Notes: generated from the letters alone by a model not told the origin. Shown: positions 49,531 through 62,145, numbered from the stretch's first letter. The stretch: 64,000 bases of DNA from Purshia tridentata (GCA_003254885.1 QANT01000981.1:1-64000); one strand, 5' to 3'. A program made the numbers and translations.

Positions 49531-52500
49531 ATGGGCCAGCTGGAGATGGAATCCATGGCCGCCTCTATCGGTGTCTCAGTCGCGGTGCTCCGCTTCCTCC
49601 TCTGCTTCGTCGCCACCATTCCTGTAAGCTTCCTTTGGCGCCTCGCCCCTGGTACTCAAGCCAAGCACTTCTACGCCTTCGCCTCCGGCGCCATCCTCTC
49701 CTACCTCTCCTTCGGCTTCTCTTCCAACCTCCACTTCTTAGTCCCAATGTTGCTCAGCTATGCTTCCATGGTCTTCTATCGGAAACACTGCGGGATCGTT
49801 ACCTTTGTATTGGGCTTTGGATACCTCATCGGTTGGTACGTATAACAAAAAACTAAGAATTTAACTTTGATTTCTATGTGTGTGTAAATTTGAGAAACTG
49901 GGTCCTTCGAATTTTGTGTTGGGTAATCGGATTTTTTTGTGAGATATTTGGTGGGTACTGGGTAGTGCTATTTTGTAACGCTGTTTTTGGTAATTGTTTG
50001 TATTTTTAAAGCATGTGATTAGATAACTCTATTTTGAAGCTCACGTATTGGTTGATTGGAATCTGATGTTACTAATTAGTTGATTTATTTATTTAATCTT
50101 TTCTTTTTGGGAGGTGAGTATTTATTTTTTATCGAGAATGTATGTCTCATGTCTGTATGCTTAAATGGCATGCATTTGAATGAATTTCCAATTTTTGGAG
50201 CTGATTTCTTTTTATAATTTGATTGTTTTGGTGCAGTCAGTGGATGGTTTTACGTCCTAAGTTTTATTGATCTGATTTATCTCATAATAATGTCTTTGAT
50301 AATGCATATCTTTGCTGTGGGACAACGTTGGTAACCACAATTGCACCATTAACACCATTTGAAGGCCATATGGATTTTTCTGCTCTTCATTGACGCTAAC
50401 ATTGTTTCAGTAATGCCTGATGGTTTGGTTTTGAATTGATCATACTTTATCTATTTTTGAAAATCTCTATTATATCTATCTCTAGGGATTTTTTGAAAAG
50501 TGTTTATTTCAGAAATCTTAATCATTCATATATATATGTCTGTATGTGTAGCCATGTATATTACATGAGTGGGGACGCATGGAAGGAAGGAGGAATTGAT
50601 GCAACTGGTAAGCACAATATCAGCCTTTCTAGCCAGCTTGCTTTTCCTCCTACTTAATGTTTTGCTCTTTACTGGGTTGTGCCGAGTGTCATTCTTCTAT
50701 AAGAAAATTGCTAATTGTGTGATTAGTCAATGACGAGTTCCTTGTCTCTTTTGGTACTAAAATTGTTGGGCTTCTTCTAATAAATTCTTAATATGGCTGA
50801 ACATATACATATTTGACTATTTTTAGTAATTTATTTTCGGTGGCCATATTTGTGCAAGCACTATTCTTTGTTGCTTTATATAAGTCAGCTAATTTTGAAT
50901 TTCCTTATCATATTTAGGAGCTCTAATGGTGTTAACACTGAAAGTCATCTCATGTGCAATAAATTATAATGATGGGTTATTGAAAGAGGAAGGTCTGCGT
51001 GAGGCTCAGAAGAAAAATCGATTGATTAAGTTACCCTCATTGATTGAGTACTTTGGTTACTGCCTCTGCTGTGGTAGTCACTTTGCTGGTCCAGTATATG
51101 AGATAAAAGATTATCTTGACTGGAGTGAAGGAAAGGGGGTATGCTTATGATGCTTCAAATGTATTTCTTTTTTTTTATTAATTTTGTTTTCTTGATACCA
51201 ACGGTTCTCACTTGTTGGATTTATTAAATATCACTTCAGGTTTGGAGCCGCTCAGAGAAAGGACTGTCTCCATCCCCATTTGGGGCAGCAATTCGAGCTG
51301 TTAGCCAAGCTGCATTCTGTATGGCCTTGTATTTGTACCTGGTACCCCATTTTCCTTTGTCACGATTTACTGATCCCATATACCAAGAATGGGGTTTCTG
51401 GAAACGATTGGGCTACCAGTATATGTCCGGATTTACAGCACGGTGGAAATATTATTTCATCTGGTCAATTTCAGAGGCCTCTATCATTCTTTCTGGTCTT
51501 GGTTTCAGTGGCTGGACAGAATCTTCACCACCAAAGCCACGATGGGATCGTGCAAAAAATGTTGATATTCTAGGCGTTGAGCTTGCTAAGAGTTCAGTTC
51601 AGTTGCCACTTGTTTGGAACATACAAGTCAGCACCTGGCTTCGTCATTGTGAGCATATCTCATGTCTCCTAAGTTTTTCAGTAACATAGAAATTTTTTCA
51701 TATTAAAAAAGAAAACATACTTTTGCTTCTCTGAACTACAAATCCTAGTTATAATTGAGTTGGATTGCTCTGTTTATATGCAAGTATGATCTGGTCATGA
51801 TTTCTGATAGGAACTGTCAGAAAAGAAGTATATGAATAATTAGGTCTGGTATTAAATATTTGAATTTTGAACTATATGTAGCTTGACTAGGTAGAATATG
51901 ATTTATCCTTAAAATGGATAATTTGCCCACTGGTTCTTCAGTTTTCAGCCAATTGAATTTTATGGCTGAAGTTTAACTACTTTAAGTTCTGTTCAAGATT
52001 TTTTAGCCTATCTTCTTATATCATCTAAAAATTATTAGTATTTATGCAGTTGAAGCAAGAGATGAATGTTTATAACAGGTGCATTATTTAATATATTATT
52101 CCTCTGTAGATGTTTATGATAGGCTTGTTATAAGTGGCAAGAAGCCTGGTTTCTTCCAGTTGCTGGCTACACAGACCACCAGTGCTGTTTGGCATGTGAG
52201 TATAAAATTAGTCTGAGCCTCATCCTGAATGTGTGTGTGTTTGTCTTTTGCTGATTTTGTACCCTATTTATATTTTGAGTGTTTAAGTGATTATGGTACA
52301 TGTATGATAATAAGCAAAGCAATATTTAGCATATCTTTCAACCATGGGTGGATTATTTTAGGCCCCATCCATCCCATCCCAAATGGGATGAATTATCCTT
52401 CCCTAAATAGGTATGGGGTCAATGTTCAGATTTAAAATTAAAACCCGATGCAAGGCTAGGGCAAGGATGTGAGTGTCTTCTATGATTATTTAGCCCTGTC

Positions 52501-53586
52501 CCACATATATTTATATATAATAAACACTCTTTATATATCTATCAGGTTGTATACATATATTTTGCATTTGGTTACTTTCAAATTCTTAGATATGCATCAT
52601 ATCAATTATAGTCCCAAATTTCAATTTTTATAAAACTTACATGGCTTAACATTTTATTTGCTGCATTTTATTGTTTATATTTTATGCTTAAGTTTTTTAC
52701 CTTTATTGAATACAAGGGGAACAAAAGGTTTCTGGGTAGAATGGGGTGGGGGTGGGGGTGGATGTGAGGTAACAAAATGCCCCTCCTCATTTGGTTCATT
52801 TTCATCTTAACTGATGAACGTGTCACCACTAATGGTTTTGAACTTGTCTCTCTACAAGCAGCTAAATCAAACTAATGGCTTTGAACACAAATTCTGTCAC
52901 TTGTGTTTTTTTAAATGTAACTACGGTTTTCTGGAGTTTTTTCATGTGTTACTCCTATTGTCTTGAAAACATGTTGGAAGATATATACCTATGTAATCAT
53001 TTTGGGCATTGTCAGCCATCACCAAAAGATATGGCTCTGTAGTGTTTGTTTGTTGTGCCAATGCTAAGTGTTCATTTTGTTCCATACCTATTCATTTAAT
53101 CATCAATGGCAATTTTAGCCATTAGAACTTTATTGTTATCATAATGAATGCTCATCACCCATTAAGTTTCTCTTAGATGATTTAGTCAGTTAATTTTTTT
53201 TTTTTGGTCTCGTATCCTTATGTTTATTCTTATCTACGAATCAATTTGATTTTTGCTGGTTTTAAATCTAAATTTCTGTATCTTATTGATTCTTCTTTGA
53301 ACTACTGTAGGGACTTTATCCTGGGTACATCATATTCTTTGTTCAGTCAGCATTGATGATTTCTGGTTCAAGAGGTATTGATCTGACTGCCTTTGTTCTC
53401 CAATTATTATATTTTTAAGATAATTAACTGTATCCTTTTGGACTTGTTTTTGCAAGCAGTGATATACAGATGGCAGCAAGCTGTACCTCCACAAATGGAT
53501 GTTGTTAAGAAGATACTGGTGTTCTTAAACTTCGCTTACACTGTCTTGGTTCTGAACTATTCCTGTGTTGGCTTTATTGTTAGTCT

Positions 53587-53631
<45 letters not shown>

Positions 53632-53691
53632 TGTACATGAACACATGCCATTCAGACACACACACAAACAAACTTGTATATGAACACATGC

Positions 53692-53741
<50 letters not shown>

Positions 53742-53769
53742 AACAAACTTGTATATGAACACATGCTAT

Positions 53770-53814
<45 letters not shown>

Positions 53815-54101
53815 AACAAACATATACATGAACACATGCCATTCAGACACACAAACATGTATATGAACACATGCCATTTAGACACACAAACATGTATATG
53901 AACACATGCCATTCTCTGATGCTTTAAAGTTTCTCATGCATTTGTCTTACATTGGCACAGGTATTAAGCCTTCATGAAACACTTGCTTCATATGGGAGCG
54001 TGCATTTCATTGGAACCATTCTTCCCATAGTATTGATCCTGCTCAGTTATATCATCAAACCTGCAAGGCCTGCGAGATCAAAGGCTCGGAAGGAAGAATG
54101 A
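49531..54101 (+). CDS. LPCAT: Lysophospholipid acyltransferase (MBOAT family, LPLAT1/2 = LPCAT)
   Basis: ER membrane enzyme that re-acylates lysophospholipids, chiefly lysophosphatidylcholine, with acyl-CoA and works in acyl editing. Eight exons keep frame: 49531-49835, 50552-50607, 50918-51138, 51240-51648, 52110-52195, 53311-53374, 53460-53578, 53961-54101, giving 466 residues. Near-identical family blocks include [80 protein letters not shown] and [20 protein letters not shown]. The MBOAT active-site region has [17 protein letters not shown] (Asn near 321) and TSAVWHGLYPGY (His 359). It has many membrane segments and a basic C terminus ending KARKEE. Intron 7 carries a compound minisatellite. 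In-frame ATGs at 49546 and 49555 are alternative starts. Confidence 0.96.
53585..53916. repeat. Compound microsatellite/minisatellite in acyltransferase intron 7
   Basis: CT runs, CA runs and a unit containing GTATATGAACACATGCCATT alternate. A longer unit of about 75 bases (CT run, CA run, AAACTTGTATATGAACACATG, CTATT) is repeated about twice, and a shorter unit of about 36 bases (CAGACACACAAACATG...) follows in about three copies. Open frames here on both strands are repeat artefacts. Confidence 0.92.
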
Positions 54102-56006
54102 GGTAGTTAGCAGCAACAACATTTTTCTACTCTTTGGAGTGCTTGGAATGAGATAAGAAGAGCACTGCTTTTCCAAGTTTACTTCAAATTGTTTCCCATT
54201 GATTGTAACATCACTTTTAACATGTGAAATGTTTAGCATGTCCCACATATGACTTCAATCTTTGACTTATTTGAGTAGCACCTATTTGATCTCTTTTGGC
54301 AAAATTAACCACGAACAGGGAGGGCAATAATATTTGGGGTGTGATACTGTAGTGGAAAAGGGTTGGTAAGTGCCACTGATGACTTGCAGAAAACCATTTC
54401 AGTGATGACTTGCCTTTGGTCAGTGACGGAGCCACAACGGGGTCTATTGCCTCCCCAATAGTTTTTTTTTTGCTTTTTGTTTTTAAAAAACCTTTAAGTG
54501 AATATGCAATTTCAACTCAATGTTGAATTCTTTTAAGATAATAGGTAGGATGTTTGATAAAATCTCTATGAAGCTAAGAGAAGGCAGATGCATGCTTGCC
54601 CATCCCCAATTTCATAAGTTTTTTTTTTTTTTTTCAATTTTTTTTATTACGCCCCTGTGGAAACAAATTTCCAGCTCTGCCACTGCCTTTGGGTTGAGCC
54701 AAAATTAAGTAAAAGAACAACCAGAAGTCAATAATATGTCAAAATGGCTTTTCATTTGCTGTCCAAGCAGAAGTTAGGGGAGACAAATTCTTCAATGGCA
54801 AGATCAATTTTTTTTTTTTCTCCTATATTTTTATTGCAGAGTGGAATTCAAAGAAAAGGCACTGGTTCAAAATCTGCAGAGCATTGATTTGCTTGTTTTT
54901 GGCTCAAACCGTCTTACTGATTTAGGCTGATTTTCCTAATTTTGAAAAACCTTGTGTGGTATCATCACCGAATGATTCCAGGAATATTACCTTGTATTGT
55001 ATGCTATAATAAATTCTGCATCTATTTTTTTGATGAACAAAAATCGGTCTGTTAAACCAAATGAGTATACTGCTCTGCAACATGACGTGGATAGCACAAT
55101 GTCTTTACAGTACATGCATGAGTGTAACTCACAGTCTATGATGTTACATGCATGTCTATTCAAGGAAACATAAAAAACTGAGTCAAAACATGCCCATCCC
55201 CAATGATTTATTTTCATTTGTGAAATGACCGTTCTATCCCTCAAACCAACCCTATTAGGCAACCAGACAGGTGCCAGCTAGCTGGGATTTTTCCTCTGCT
55301 GAGTTGGCCTCATTACATGTTCCTGATTGAATTCTATGTTGGCTTTCCTGTTAGGTGACAAGGACCGCATTAGTATCATTTTCTGCATTAATTTCTTTGG
55401 GACCCTTTTGATGTTAGATTTCGAGTCTACATGAACTTGCAAAATGACAATTCTTGATGTAAGAAAAAGGGTTAAAAGACCTCAATTCTGCATGTAAAAT
55501 GCTTATTGTTATTACCCCTTTTAGTTTAATTTTACTTTCCCTCTGAAAAAGCCAAAAAAGTTTCTTTGGTCTCTCTTCACGAAAAATCATTCTTTGTATA
55601 GACAGATTATTGTCTTCACTTTCTTTCCTTTTCTTTTCCATTTCCCTTATGTTTCCATCGTTTTCTTGATGCTGCTTTGAATAGATCTCAGTTTTTTCTT
55701 CCTCTTAGTGACTGGTTGGAAATTTACATGCTCTCACTTGAAACTTTTCTTTGGCCTAATCCAATACTTAGTCTAAGTTTTGTTCAGTAGCATTTATTCC
55801 CAACTCTGTCATTATTGGGATTCTTCAATTTCATTATCTTGCTTTTGTAGGGGTCTAAGGTTCTTTCTTCTCTACTGGGTTACCTCTAATCTAATTCAAA
55901 GGAAGAACAATACAACATAGAAGCTCTCTCTGAACTTTTGTGCCGTTTCTTGTTCAGGTGTTGTTCATTGTCTTAAGCCTCAGAACAAGACCAAGAATAG
56001 ATAGAG
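54102..56006. other. Intergenic region, acyltransferase to BAG gene
   Basis: Contains the acyltransferase 3' UTR, a hAT-type MITE (54421-54685), and the leader of the BAG gene, which is CT-rich in places. No further gene is recognised. Confidence 0.5.
54421..54685. mobile_element. hAT-type MITE with 8-base target duplication
   Basis: The left end reads CAGTGACGGAGCC, and the reverse complement of the right end reads CAGTGGCAGAGCTGG, the CAGTGGCGGAGC pattern of plant hAT elements. Flanks are CCTTTGGT (54413-54420) and CCTTTGGG (54686-54693), seven of eight bases identical, which fits the 8-base hAT duplication. It is 265 bases, noncoding, with T runs inside. Confidence 0.8.
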
Positions 56007-57273
56007 ATGGAGCCAATGAACTTGAAGATCAACAAGATGTTTTCTCCAGCAAGCAAATTCTCTGTCTATGACAGAGGAGTCCCCAATATTGAAGACTTGG
56101 AAATCAGGCCGGGAGGAATGTTGGTGCAGAAGCGCAATGCAGAGATGAATCCCAGTTCTGTTTCAATCCCCACAATCAAAATCAGAGTGAAGTATGGCTC
56201 TTCAAGTCATGAAATTTGTATCAGTTCCCAAGCAAGCTTTGGTATGTGGAATCCATGGAACTTTTACTTTGGTTTGATTGGAAAGAAACAATTGAGTTGT
56301 TTGATGATGGAATTTGGGTTTTTGAATTTCAGGGGAGTTGAAGAAAATGTTGGCAGAAACAACTAGATTGCACCCTCAGGATCAGAAGCTGATATTCAAA
56401 AACAAGGAGAGAGACTCCAGGGAGTATCTTGATGTGGCAAGAGTTAAAGATGGGTCAAAAATTGTGTTGGTGGAGGACATTGTAAGCAGAGAAAGAAGGT
56501 GCTTAGAGTTGCTTAAAAATGCAAATGCAGAGAAGTCTTCGAAATCCTTCGCAGAAATTAACTTGGAAGTGGACAAGCTTGCGGGGCAGGTAAATTGAAT
56601 TGAATTAAAGATCTTGACACTCAATGATGTCTCTTGGAAGAGAAACTCCTGCATACATGTGTTTACAATGCCCCACTCACATTCGCTCCTCACGTGACCG
56701 GTTATTGTAAGAGCCTAAGAGGAGTCAAATTAGAGATTGTTATTTGTTTTTCGTTTGTTACTTTAATAGGTCACAGCTTTGGAAGCAACAGCTTCTAATG
56801 GTGAGAAAGTTGCGGAGGATGATGTGGAGAATTTAAATGAGCTCTTGATGATTAAGTTAATTAAACTGGATGAAATTGTTGCAGAGGGAGATTTGAAATT
56901 GCAGAAAAGAGTGCAGGTATTATAGTCTCTTATAAGTCTATTTACTTATGCATTATTGCTACATTATACTATGTGTAGGTAACTTTCTAATTGTTGATTG
57001 ATAAACTTAAAGGTGAGAAGAGTTCAGAAGTACATAGAAATTCTGGATATGCTGAAGTACCATAGTTCCAAATCCAGCAGCAATGGGGCTAAAATCCAAT
57101 TGCAGCGACAAGAGAACCCAATTGGCCATATGTCAAAAGACTCAAAACCAATGCCGAAACAGCGATTGCCACCAAAACCAGAAAATTTTGTACGGAAAAC
57201 TCCATTGTTGCTGCAGCCACAGAAGCATTTTGAGTCAGTAGTGGTTACAACAAAATGGGAAACTTTTGATTAA
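56007..57273 (+). CDS. BAG family molecular chaperone regulator (ubiquitin-like plus BAG domain, BAG1-4 type)
   Basis: Hsp70/Hsc70 co-chaperone of the plant BAG1-4 group. Four exons keep frame: 56007-56241, 56333-56589, 56770-56916, 57013-57273, giving 299 residues. Residues about 55-125 form a ubiquitin-like domain (IKIRVKYGSSSHEICISSQA, LKKMLAETTRLHPQDQKLIF, YLDVARVKDGSKIVLVED). Residues about 145-220 form the BAG domain (INLEVDKLAGQVTALEAT, LNELLMIKLIKLDEIVAEGD, QKRVQVRRVQKYIEILDML). The basic, proline-rich C terminus ends VVVTTKWETFD. The segment IRPGGMLVQKR before the ubiquitin-like domain is typical of the group. Which member of BAG1-4 is closest cannot be decided by eye. Introns are GT-AG, and the domain order makes the call firm. 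Confidence 0.94.
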
Positions 57274-60200
57274 AGCATAAAGCTGTAAACCAAAGGGCTA
57301 ATTACTGTGTATTTCTTTTTATACAAGTTTTGGTTGGCTCTTTGAAAATGTATAGCTTTTGTTGGGTAAGTAAAAAGAATAAGGGGATAGATTGAGGCAG
57401 GTTGTTCAGGGCTTAAGTATACTCTCAAGTTGTTGCGTAGATATCAAGGTGACTCATATAAATGGAATTGTTATAATTTTCAGTTGACTCTGTGTGTGTG
57501 AGTGCATGCTTTGGGGACCATAATGTCAATAATCTAACTTCCAGTTCATAGCATTTCTGTGTCCATAAATGATTTAATGGTTATGGCTCGTGACCATTAG
57601 TCTATTTCCCAAGTAGTTGTGATTAGAGGAGAAGTATATACATGACATTAGAATCTGCATAACATAAAGGCCCCTTGTTTTTTTATGGCTGAACTGCTGC
57701 TGAAAATTAAAGAATTGCAGAAAACTATAATGGGCAAGATACCCTTTTGATTAATCTCAGACAAAAATATGCGAAAAGCAGGTTTGACTTTGGAGGGTGT
57801 GATAATAACATACTTTGATAAATAGCTTAAACAAGATTATCTGCAGATTCACATTGTTAGAGATTTTGACATGATGGAATTACTAAAATTTTGTAGGGTA
57901 AACATACATAACCCAGAATATAATCTCTACAATTGACATATCTTGCAGTGTCCTTTTTGTAGGGCAAACCTGCCTATTTGGGTTCTTAATTAGTAAGGCA
58001 AAGTGAGCTATATGATTTTGTTTCCATGTGATTTTCATACTAAACAAAACTCAATTGGGTCATTATTCAAAACACTTGGGGCAGGGCTCATATATGGCTT
58101 TTAATTAGGACTCAAAACTGGTGAGCACATGGCAGATGATAATTATTTATAATTATGTGGACTTTGTAAACAATGATCATGTGTGTGCACCAAAGAAGTG
58201 GTAGTGACAGCCAAAGGGCACAAAGTGGTCACTCTATCTATGAAGACTATGATTGTTTGATTGGGTACATCTTGAACACATTGAATGAATGAGTAGACGA
58301 GAACTTATCTCTTGCAGAAGTTACTGTGGAAAAGGTGAGGAAAAAAAATATATCAGCCACGTGATAATTATCATGGTGGTATTATTTTTTCTCACCCTTT
58401 CCAAAAGAGAACTTCCCAAAAAGAGAAGTTCCCATGAGTGGACTACAGATCATTATTGGAAGAAATTAAAGGACAGTTTAGCATACCGTAAATGTGCTTG
58501 CTACCCAGACAGAGAAGTACAAAGGGATACAATGAATGAAAGCATGCAAGTGAAGTGAATGAAGGTTCTCAGCTTCTTTTATTGATTATGAATAGCTTAA
58601 AGAAACAAGAATGGGACTTTAAAAAAGAATAAAAAATGAAAAATGGAAAAAAAGAAAAGAAACAAGAATGTGACCAAGCATAATATTCCTTTTCACTATC
58701 ATTGTCTTCCTCATAATTCAATCAAATTTTGTAGCTGACCAAACCCTGTGCATGATGGCACAGATTTGAGTTCACACAACATTCATCTCTCATTGGAGTG
58801 AAGGAGAACCCAATACGTAGCATGCAACAAATTTATTTATCAAATATGACTTTATTAAATTTCACTAATATATATATGTCTCTTCACAATATTAAAGAAT
58901 ACCATATCAAATTCGAATCTCGATTCTCCTCCTCATTTAAATATTAAAGTTTCAAAATGGTAATGATTGTAGACTTTGAGGCTTTGATATAAGACAAAGT
59001 GGAATTAAAGCCGTACAGACCTTTCTGCATTGTCAATTCAGATTTCAGACCATAAGGTGTGAACTAACTCTGGCGGCATCGCACTCACCGCCGGGTAAAA
59101 CACGCGTCTTCCATATTACTTTTCGCAGGAACACCAACCTTTTCTCTGTCTTTCTCTTAAAAAAGAGACATTGAGAATGTTACTTGGTCAACCTAACATT
59201 CTTCTACGTCTTTCTAGAATAACGTCAACCATGTCAAAAAAGAAGCCTCTAGTTCAATTGTCATAGCATATGTGTTGATTTCCAATAAGAAAAAGTCGGA
59301 GAGAAAAAGTAAAACTAAGAAAGATGATGGAGGGATGAATGAATAGGGTTTGCAATTTGAGCTATAAGTTAAATCTGGTGACCAAACCCCAATGCCACCT
59401 GCAACAGTATATAATGAAATAATTTGTAGGCAAGTGCCAAATCTAGGTATGCATGTGTAGGAATGTCCTACAGTTTAATGGGCCATCCCAACCCAATTCG
59501 AGTTTTCGGGTCATAGATTGGGCCAATCCGACATTTTCGACATATTTGGTACTTTCAAAATCCGTATTGCTTAATCTGTTAGGATATGAGCATTGTGACT
59601 CCAAAGTGAACTTGGCTCTCTCTCTTAGCCATGCATACAAGCAATTTGAGCCTTACCATTTTCTTTTGTGAGTCTCAAATAGTGACTTGAGTCCACTTCT
59701 ATAAATTGAGATAATATAACGTGTCTAATACGTGAAGTAGGAACGTAACTCTCAGCATGCTTGACTTTGACTATTTTGTTCAGAATTTTTGAAAAAACCA
59801 ATTTGGACGTTGTCTTCAAAATTGGGAGCAGCCAATGCCAGTACTAGAAACGAAGCTAATTCAACCTAGCTATCACTGTTTAGACCCCCATATACGAATT
59901 ACATTATAGATTATATGACTAACAGAGGTGGAACTGACTTGTATTATACCACTTTTATTGCTAAAATGGTGTGCAATGGGTTCCAAGTTGCGAGTTGCGA
60001 CCTACTTTCATCTCACTCAAAAGCTAATCCAACCCTCATCTGTAGCGCGTGCTTTCACCATCTGAGTATTTTGTGCACATGAATGCAGATGAAATGGATA
60101 ATTCCCAAAGCATTCGAGCCAAAAATACAAAACAAACTGCTTAAAGATAAGTCTGTCATAAGAAACAAAACAACATTGATCTGCTTCCGGCCATTTCTCA

Positions 60201-60547
60201 TCAAACAGACAAAAGATAAAACAAATTACTTCCTCTAAAATATCTTATAGGCAACAAAGCAACAACAATGTTTTTCTAATTTGACCATATGATTAGAAAA
60301 ATATATATACATATTATATATATAAAGAAAGCATTTCCACAAGAGTCTGTCATAAGAAATAAACACTGCTTCTGTAAATAATTAACCTTTCATATTGAAC
60401 TAAACAAATCACAAATGGCTCTTCTACCACCACCACCTCCCTACTTCTCAATATCATTTACAATAGAATTGTTTCCCTTTTTTGAAAAAAATGAAAAGAA
60501 AAGAAAAAGCAAAACTATATCAAAGTTCCCATAAATGCTGCTCAGAT
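57274..60547. other. Gene-free region between BAG and MATE genes
   Basis: The first few hundred bases are the BAG 3' UTR and the last few hundred the MATE 3' UTR (the genes converge). The middle has no recognised exon series. An 89-residue open frame at 58289-58558 lacks any family resemblance, and I do not call it a gene. Confidence 0.5.
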
Positions 60548-62083
60548 TCATACTGGGGAGTTTTTACATTCTGTGTTTGGTAGTAACAGAGAATAATCAG
60601 CTTCATCAAAATCTTGATCACCATCATCAACCCCTTCAACAGTGACAGTTGCTGTAAGCTCCTTGGCTCTCTGGGCTTGAAGTTCCCAGTTGGTTCTTGC
60701 CAAAACAAACAACATGGTCACAACACATGAACCCTGGGCTGCCATAAGACCCAGCCAGAGCCCTCTGAAATCAAACCCTGCAAAAAAACTCAACCACAGT
60801 GCAACAGGCATTCCCACAAGATAGAAGCAACCAAAGTTTATGTTTGCACCCAATTTAGGCCTCGCAGTTCCCCTCAAAACCCCACAACCTGTTGTTTGTG
60901 GACAGTTCCCAAGCTCACAGAATCCAATAATTGGCAGCACCATTGATGTTAAAGCAATGATCTCTGTGTCTTGGGTGAACATACTGGCCCAAATGTTCCT
61001 CACTGTCACAGCAAATAACAATGCTGAAAATCCCAATATGAAGCTATGAGAGAGGCCAACAATTGCAGCAAGTTTTGCTCTTTCGGGACAGTTAGCACCA
61101 AGCTCATTTCCCACCCTTGTTGACACACCAAAGCTTAGAGAAGATGGGAAAATGTATATCAAAGCTGTGGTTTGGATCAGAACTCCCATTGAAGCAACCG
61201 TTGCTTGAGGGTTAAGTAACAACCCACAAAGCAAAATCATGATCTCATACCACCACCACTCTAAACAAACCGAAATGCAGCTTGGAATTGCCAAATTCAG
61301 AAGGTTTTTCCACCCTTTGAAGCACTCCATGGAAAGACCACCCCAAGTTTTCTTGTACACGCCGGAGATAGCAATGTAAACGATCAAAGATCCTACAAGA
61401 TTGATGTTAGTCCAAACCCCGCTTAACGCGGCACCTTTGATCCCAAGATCAAGCACAGAAACAAGAAAATAATTGATGGGAATGTGGAGAAGAATAGCCA
61501 GAGTTGCACAGTAAGTCAGAGGCACAGTTATGGATTGAGTTCGAAGATAAATGCGAAGAGGGTGAAAAAGACTTTGTGTAAAGAGGTCAGGAAGAGAATA
61601 AAGAATGTAAGATTGAGCTTGAGTTGCAATATCATCTTGTTGGCTGCAATAAATCAAGATTTTCTTCATGTTCAACCACAGAAATGCTATGGGAATCGAA
61701 GTTAGGAAGAGAATAATCACTGTTCTCTGCAGAGTGAGGCCAATAAGTTTGTATCTTTTTGCCCCATAAGCTTGGCCGCAAATGGGTTCCATCCCCATAG
61801 CAAGGCCAGAGAGAACAGAGTACCCTGTTATGTTGGCAAAGCCAATGGCAAGTGAACCACCAGCCAAGGCAAGCTCGCCGAGGTGGCCGAGGAAGAGCAT
61901 GGAGATCATGGAGCGTGAGTAGAGTATAAGGCCTGTAAGTACCATTGGGAATGATATGCTGGCTATGCATTTGGCTTCATTAAGAGCAAGAGAGAGATGG
62001 GTCTTTTGGGGATTATGGTTTTGTTGCTCAAGTGCTGTAGAGCTGCATTTACTGGACAGAGGAGAAGAATCTAACTGGTGCAT
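60548..62083 (-). CDS. DTX49: MATE family efflux transporter, DETOXIFICATION 49-type
   Basis: A multidrug and toxin extrusion antiporter with 12 predicted membrane helices; substrates are unknown for this copy. A single exon encodes 511 residues. The N-terminal 30 residues are hydrophilic. Then come PMVLTGLILYSRSMISMLFL, LGELALAGGSLAIGFANITG, SGLAMGMEPICGQAYGAKRY, YLRTQSITVPLTYCATLAIL, IPSCISVCLEWWWYEIMILL and VGNELGANCPERAKLAAIVG. Near the end is CELGNCPQTTGCGVLRGTAR. The tail is acidic (VEGVDDGDQDFDEADYSLLL). Intronless genes are usual for the DTX48-56 clade. The WWWYEI and FFAGFDFRGLWLG wording is closer to what I remember of DTX49 than DTX50. In Arabidopsis DTX49 adjoins PUX13, which is also in this window. 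A CA/CT repeat lies immediately upstream of the ATG. Confidence 0.93.
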   Translation of the reverse strand: MHQLDSSPLSSKCSSTALEQQNHNPQKTHLSLALNEAKCIASISFPMVLTGLILYSRSMISMLFLGHLGELALAGGSLAIGFANITGYSVLSGLAMGMEPICGQAYGAKRYKLIGLTLQRTVIILFLTSIPIAFLWLNMKKILIYCSQQDDIATQAQSYILYSLPDLFTQSLFHPLRIYLRTQSITVPLTYCATLAILLHIPINYFLVSVLDLGIKGAALSGVWTNINLVGSLIVYIAISGVYKKTWGGLSMECFKGWKNLLNLAIPSCISVCLEWWWYEIMILLCGLLLNPQATVASMGVLIQTTALIYIFPSSLSFGVSTRVGNELGANCPERAKLAAIVGLSHSFILGFSALLFAVTVRNIWASMFTQDTEIIALTSMVLPIIGFCELGNCPQTTGCGVLRGTARPKLGANINFGCFYLVGMPVALWLSFFAGFDFRGLWLGLMAAQGSCVVTMLFVLARTNWELQAQRAKELTATVTVEGVDDGDQDFDEADYSLLLPNTECKNSPV

Positions 62084-62089
62084 AGTTTG

Positions 62090-62095
62090 TGTGTT

Positions 62096-62143
<48 letters not shown>
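62090..62143. repeat. GT/GA microsatellite just upstream of the MATE start codon
   Basis: A GT run (about 62090-62115) passes into a GA run (62116-62142). In the sense of the MATE gene it reads CT then CA repeats, ending about 7 bases before the ATG, so it is part of the 5' UTR. Such tracts vary in length between alleles. Confidence 0.9.

Positions 62144-62145
<2 letters not shown>

Noticed and set aside
53565-53901. Open frames of 75-96 codons on both strands
   Set aside because: They are translations of CT/CA repeats inside an LPCAT intron.
58289-58558. 89-codon frame between BAG and MATE
   Set aside because: No recognised domain, no flanking exons, and composition like surrounding noncoding DNA.
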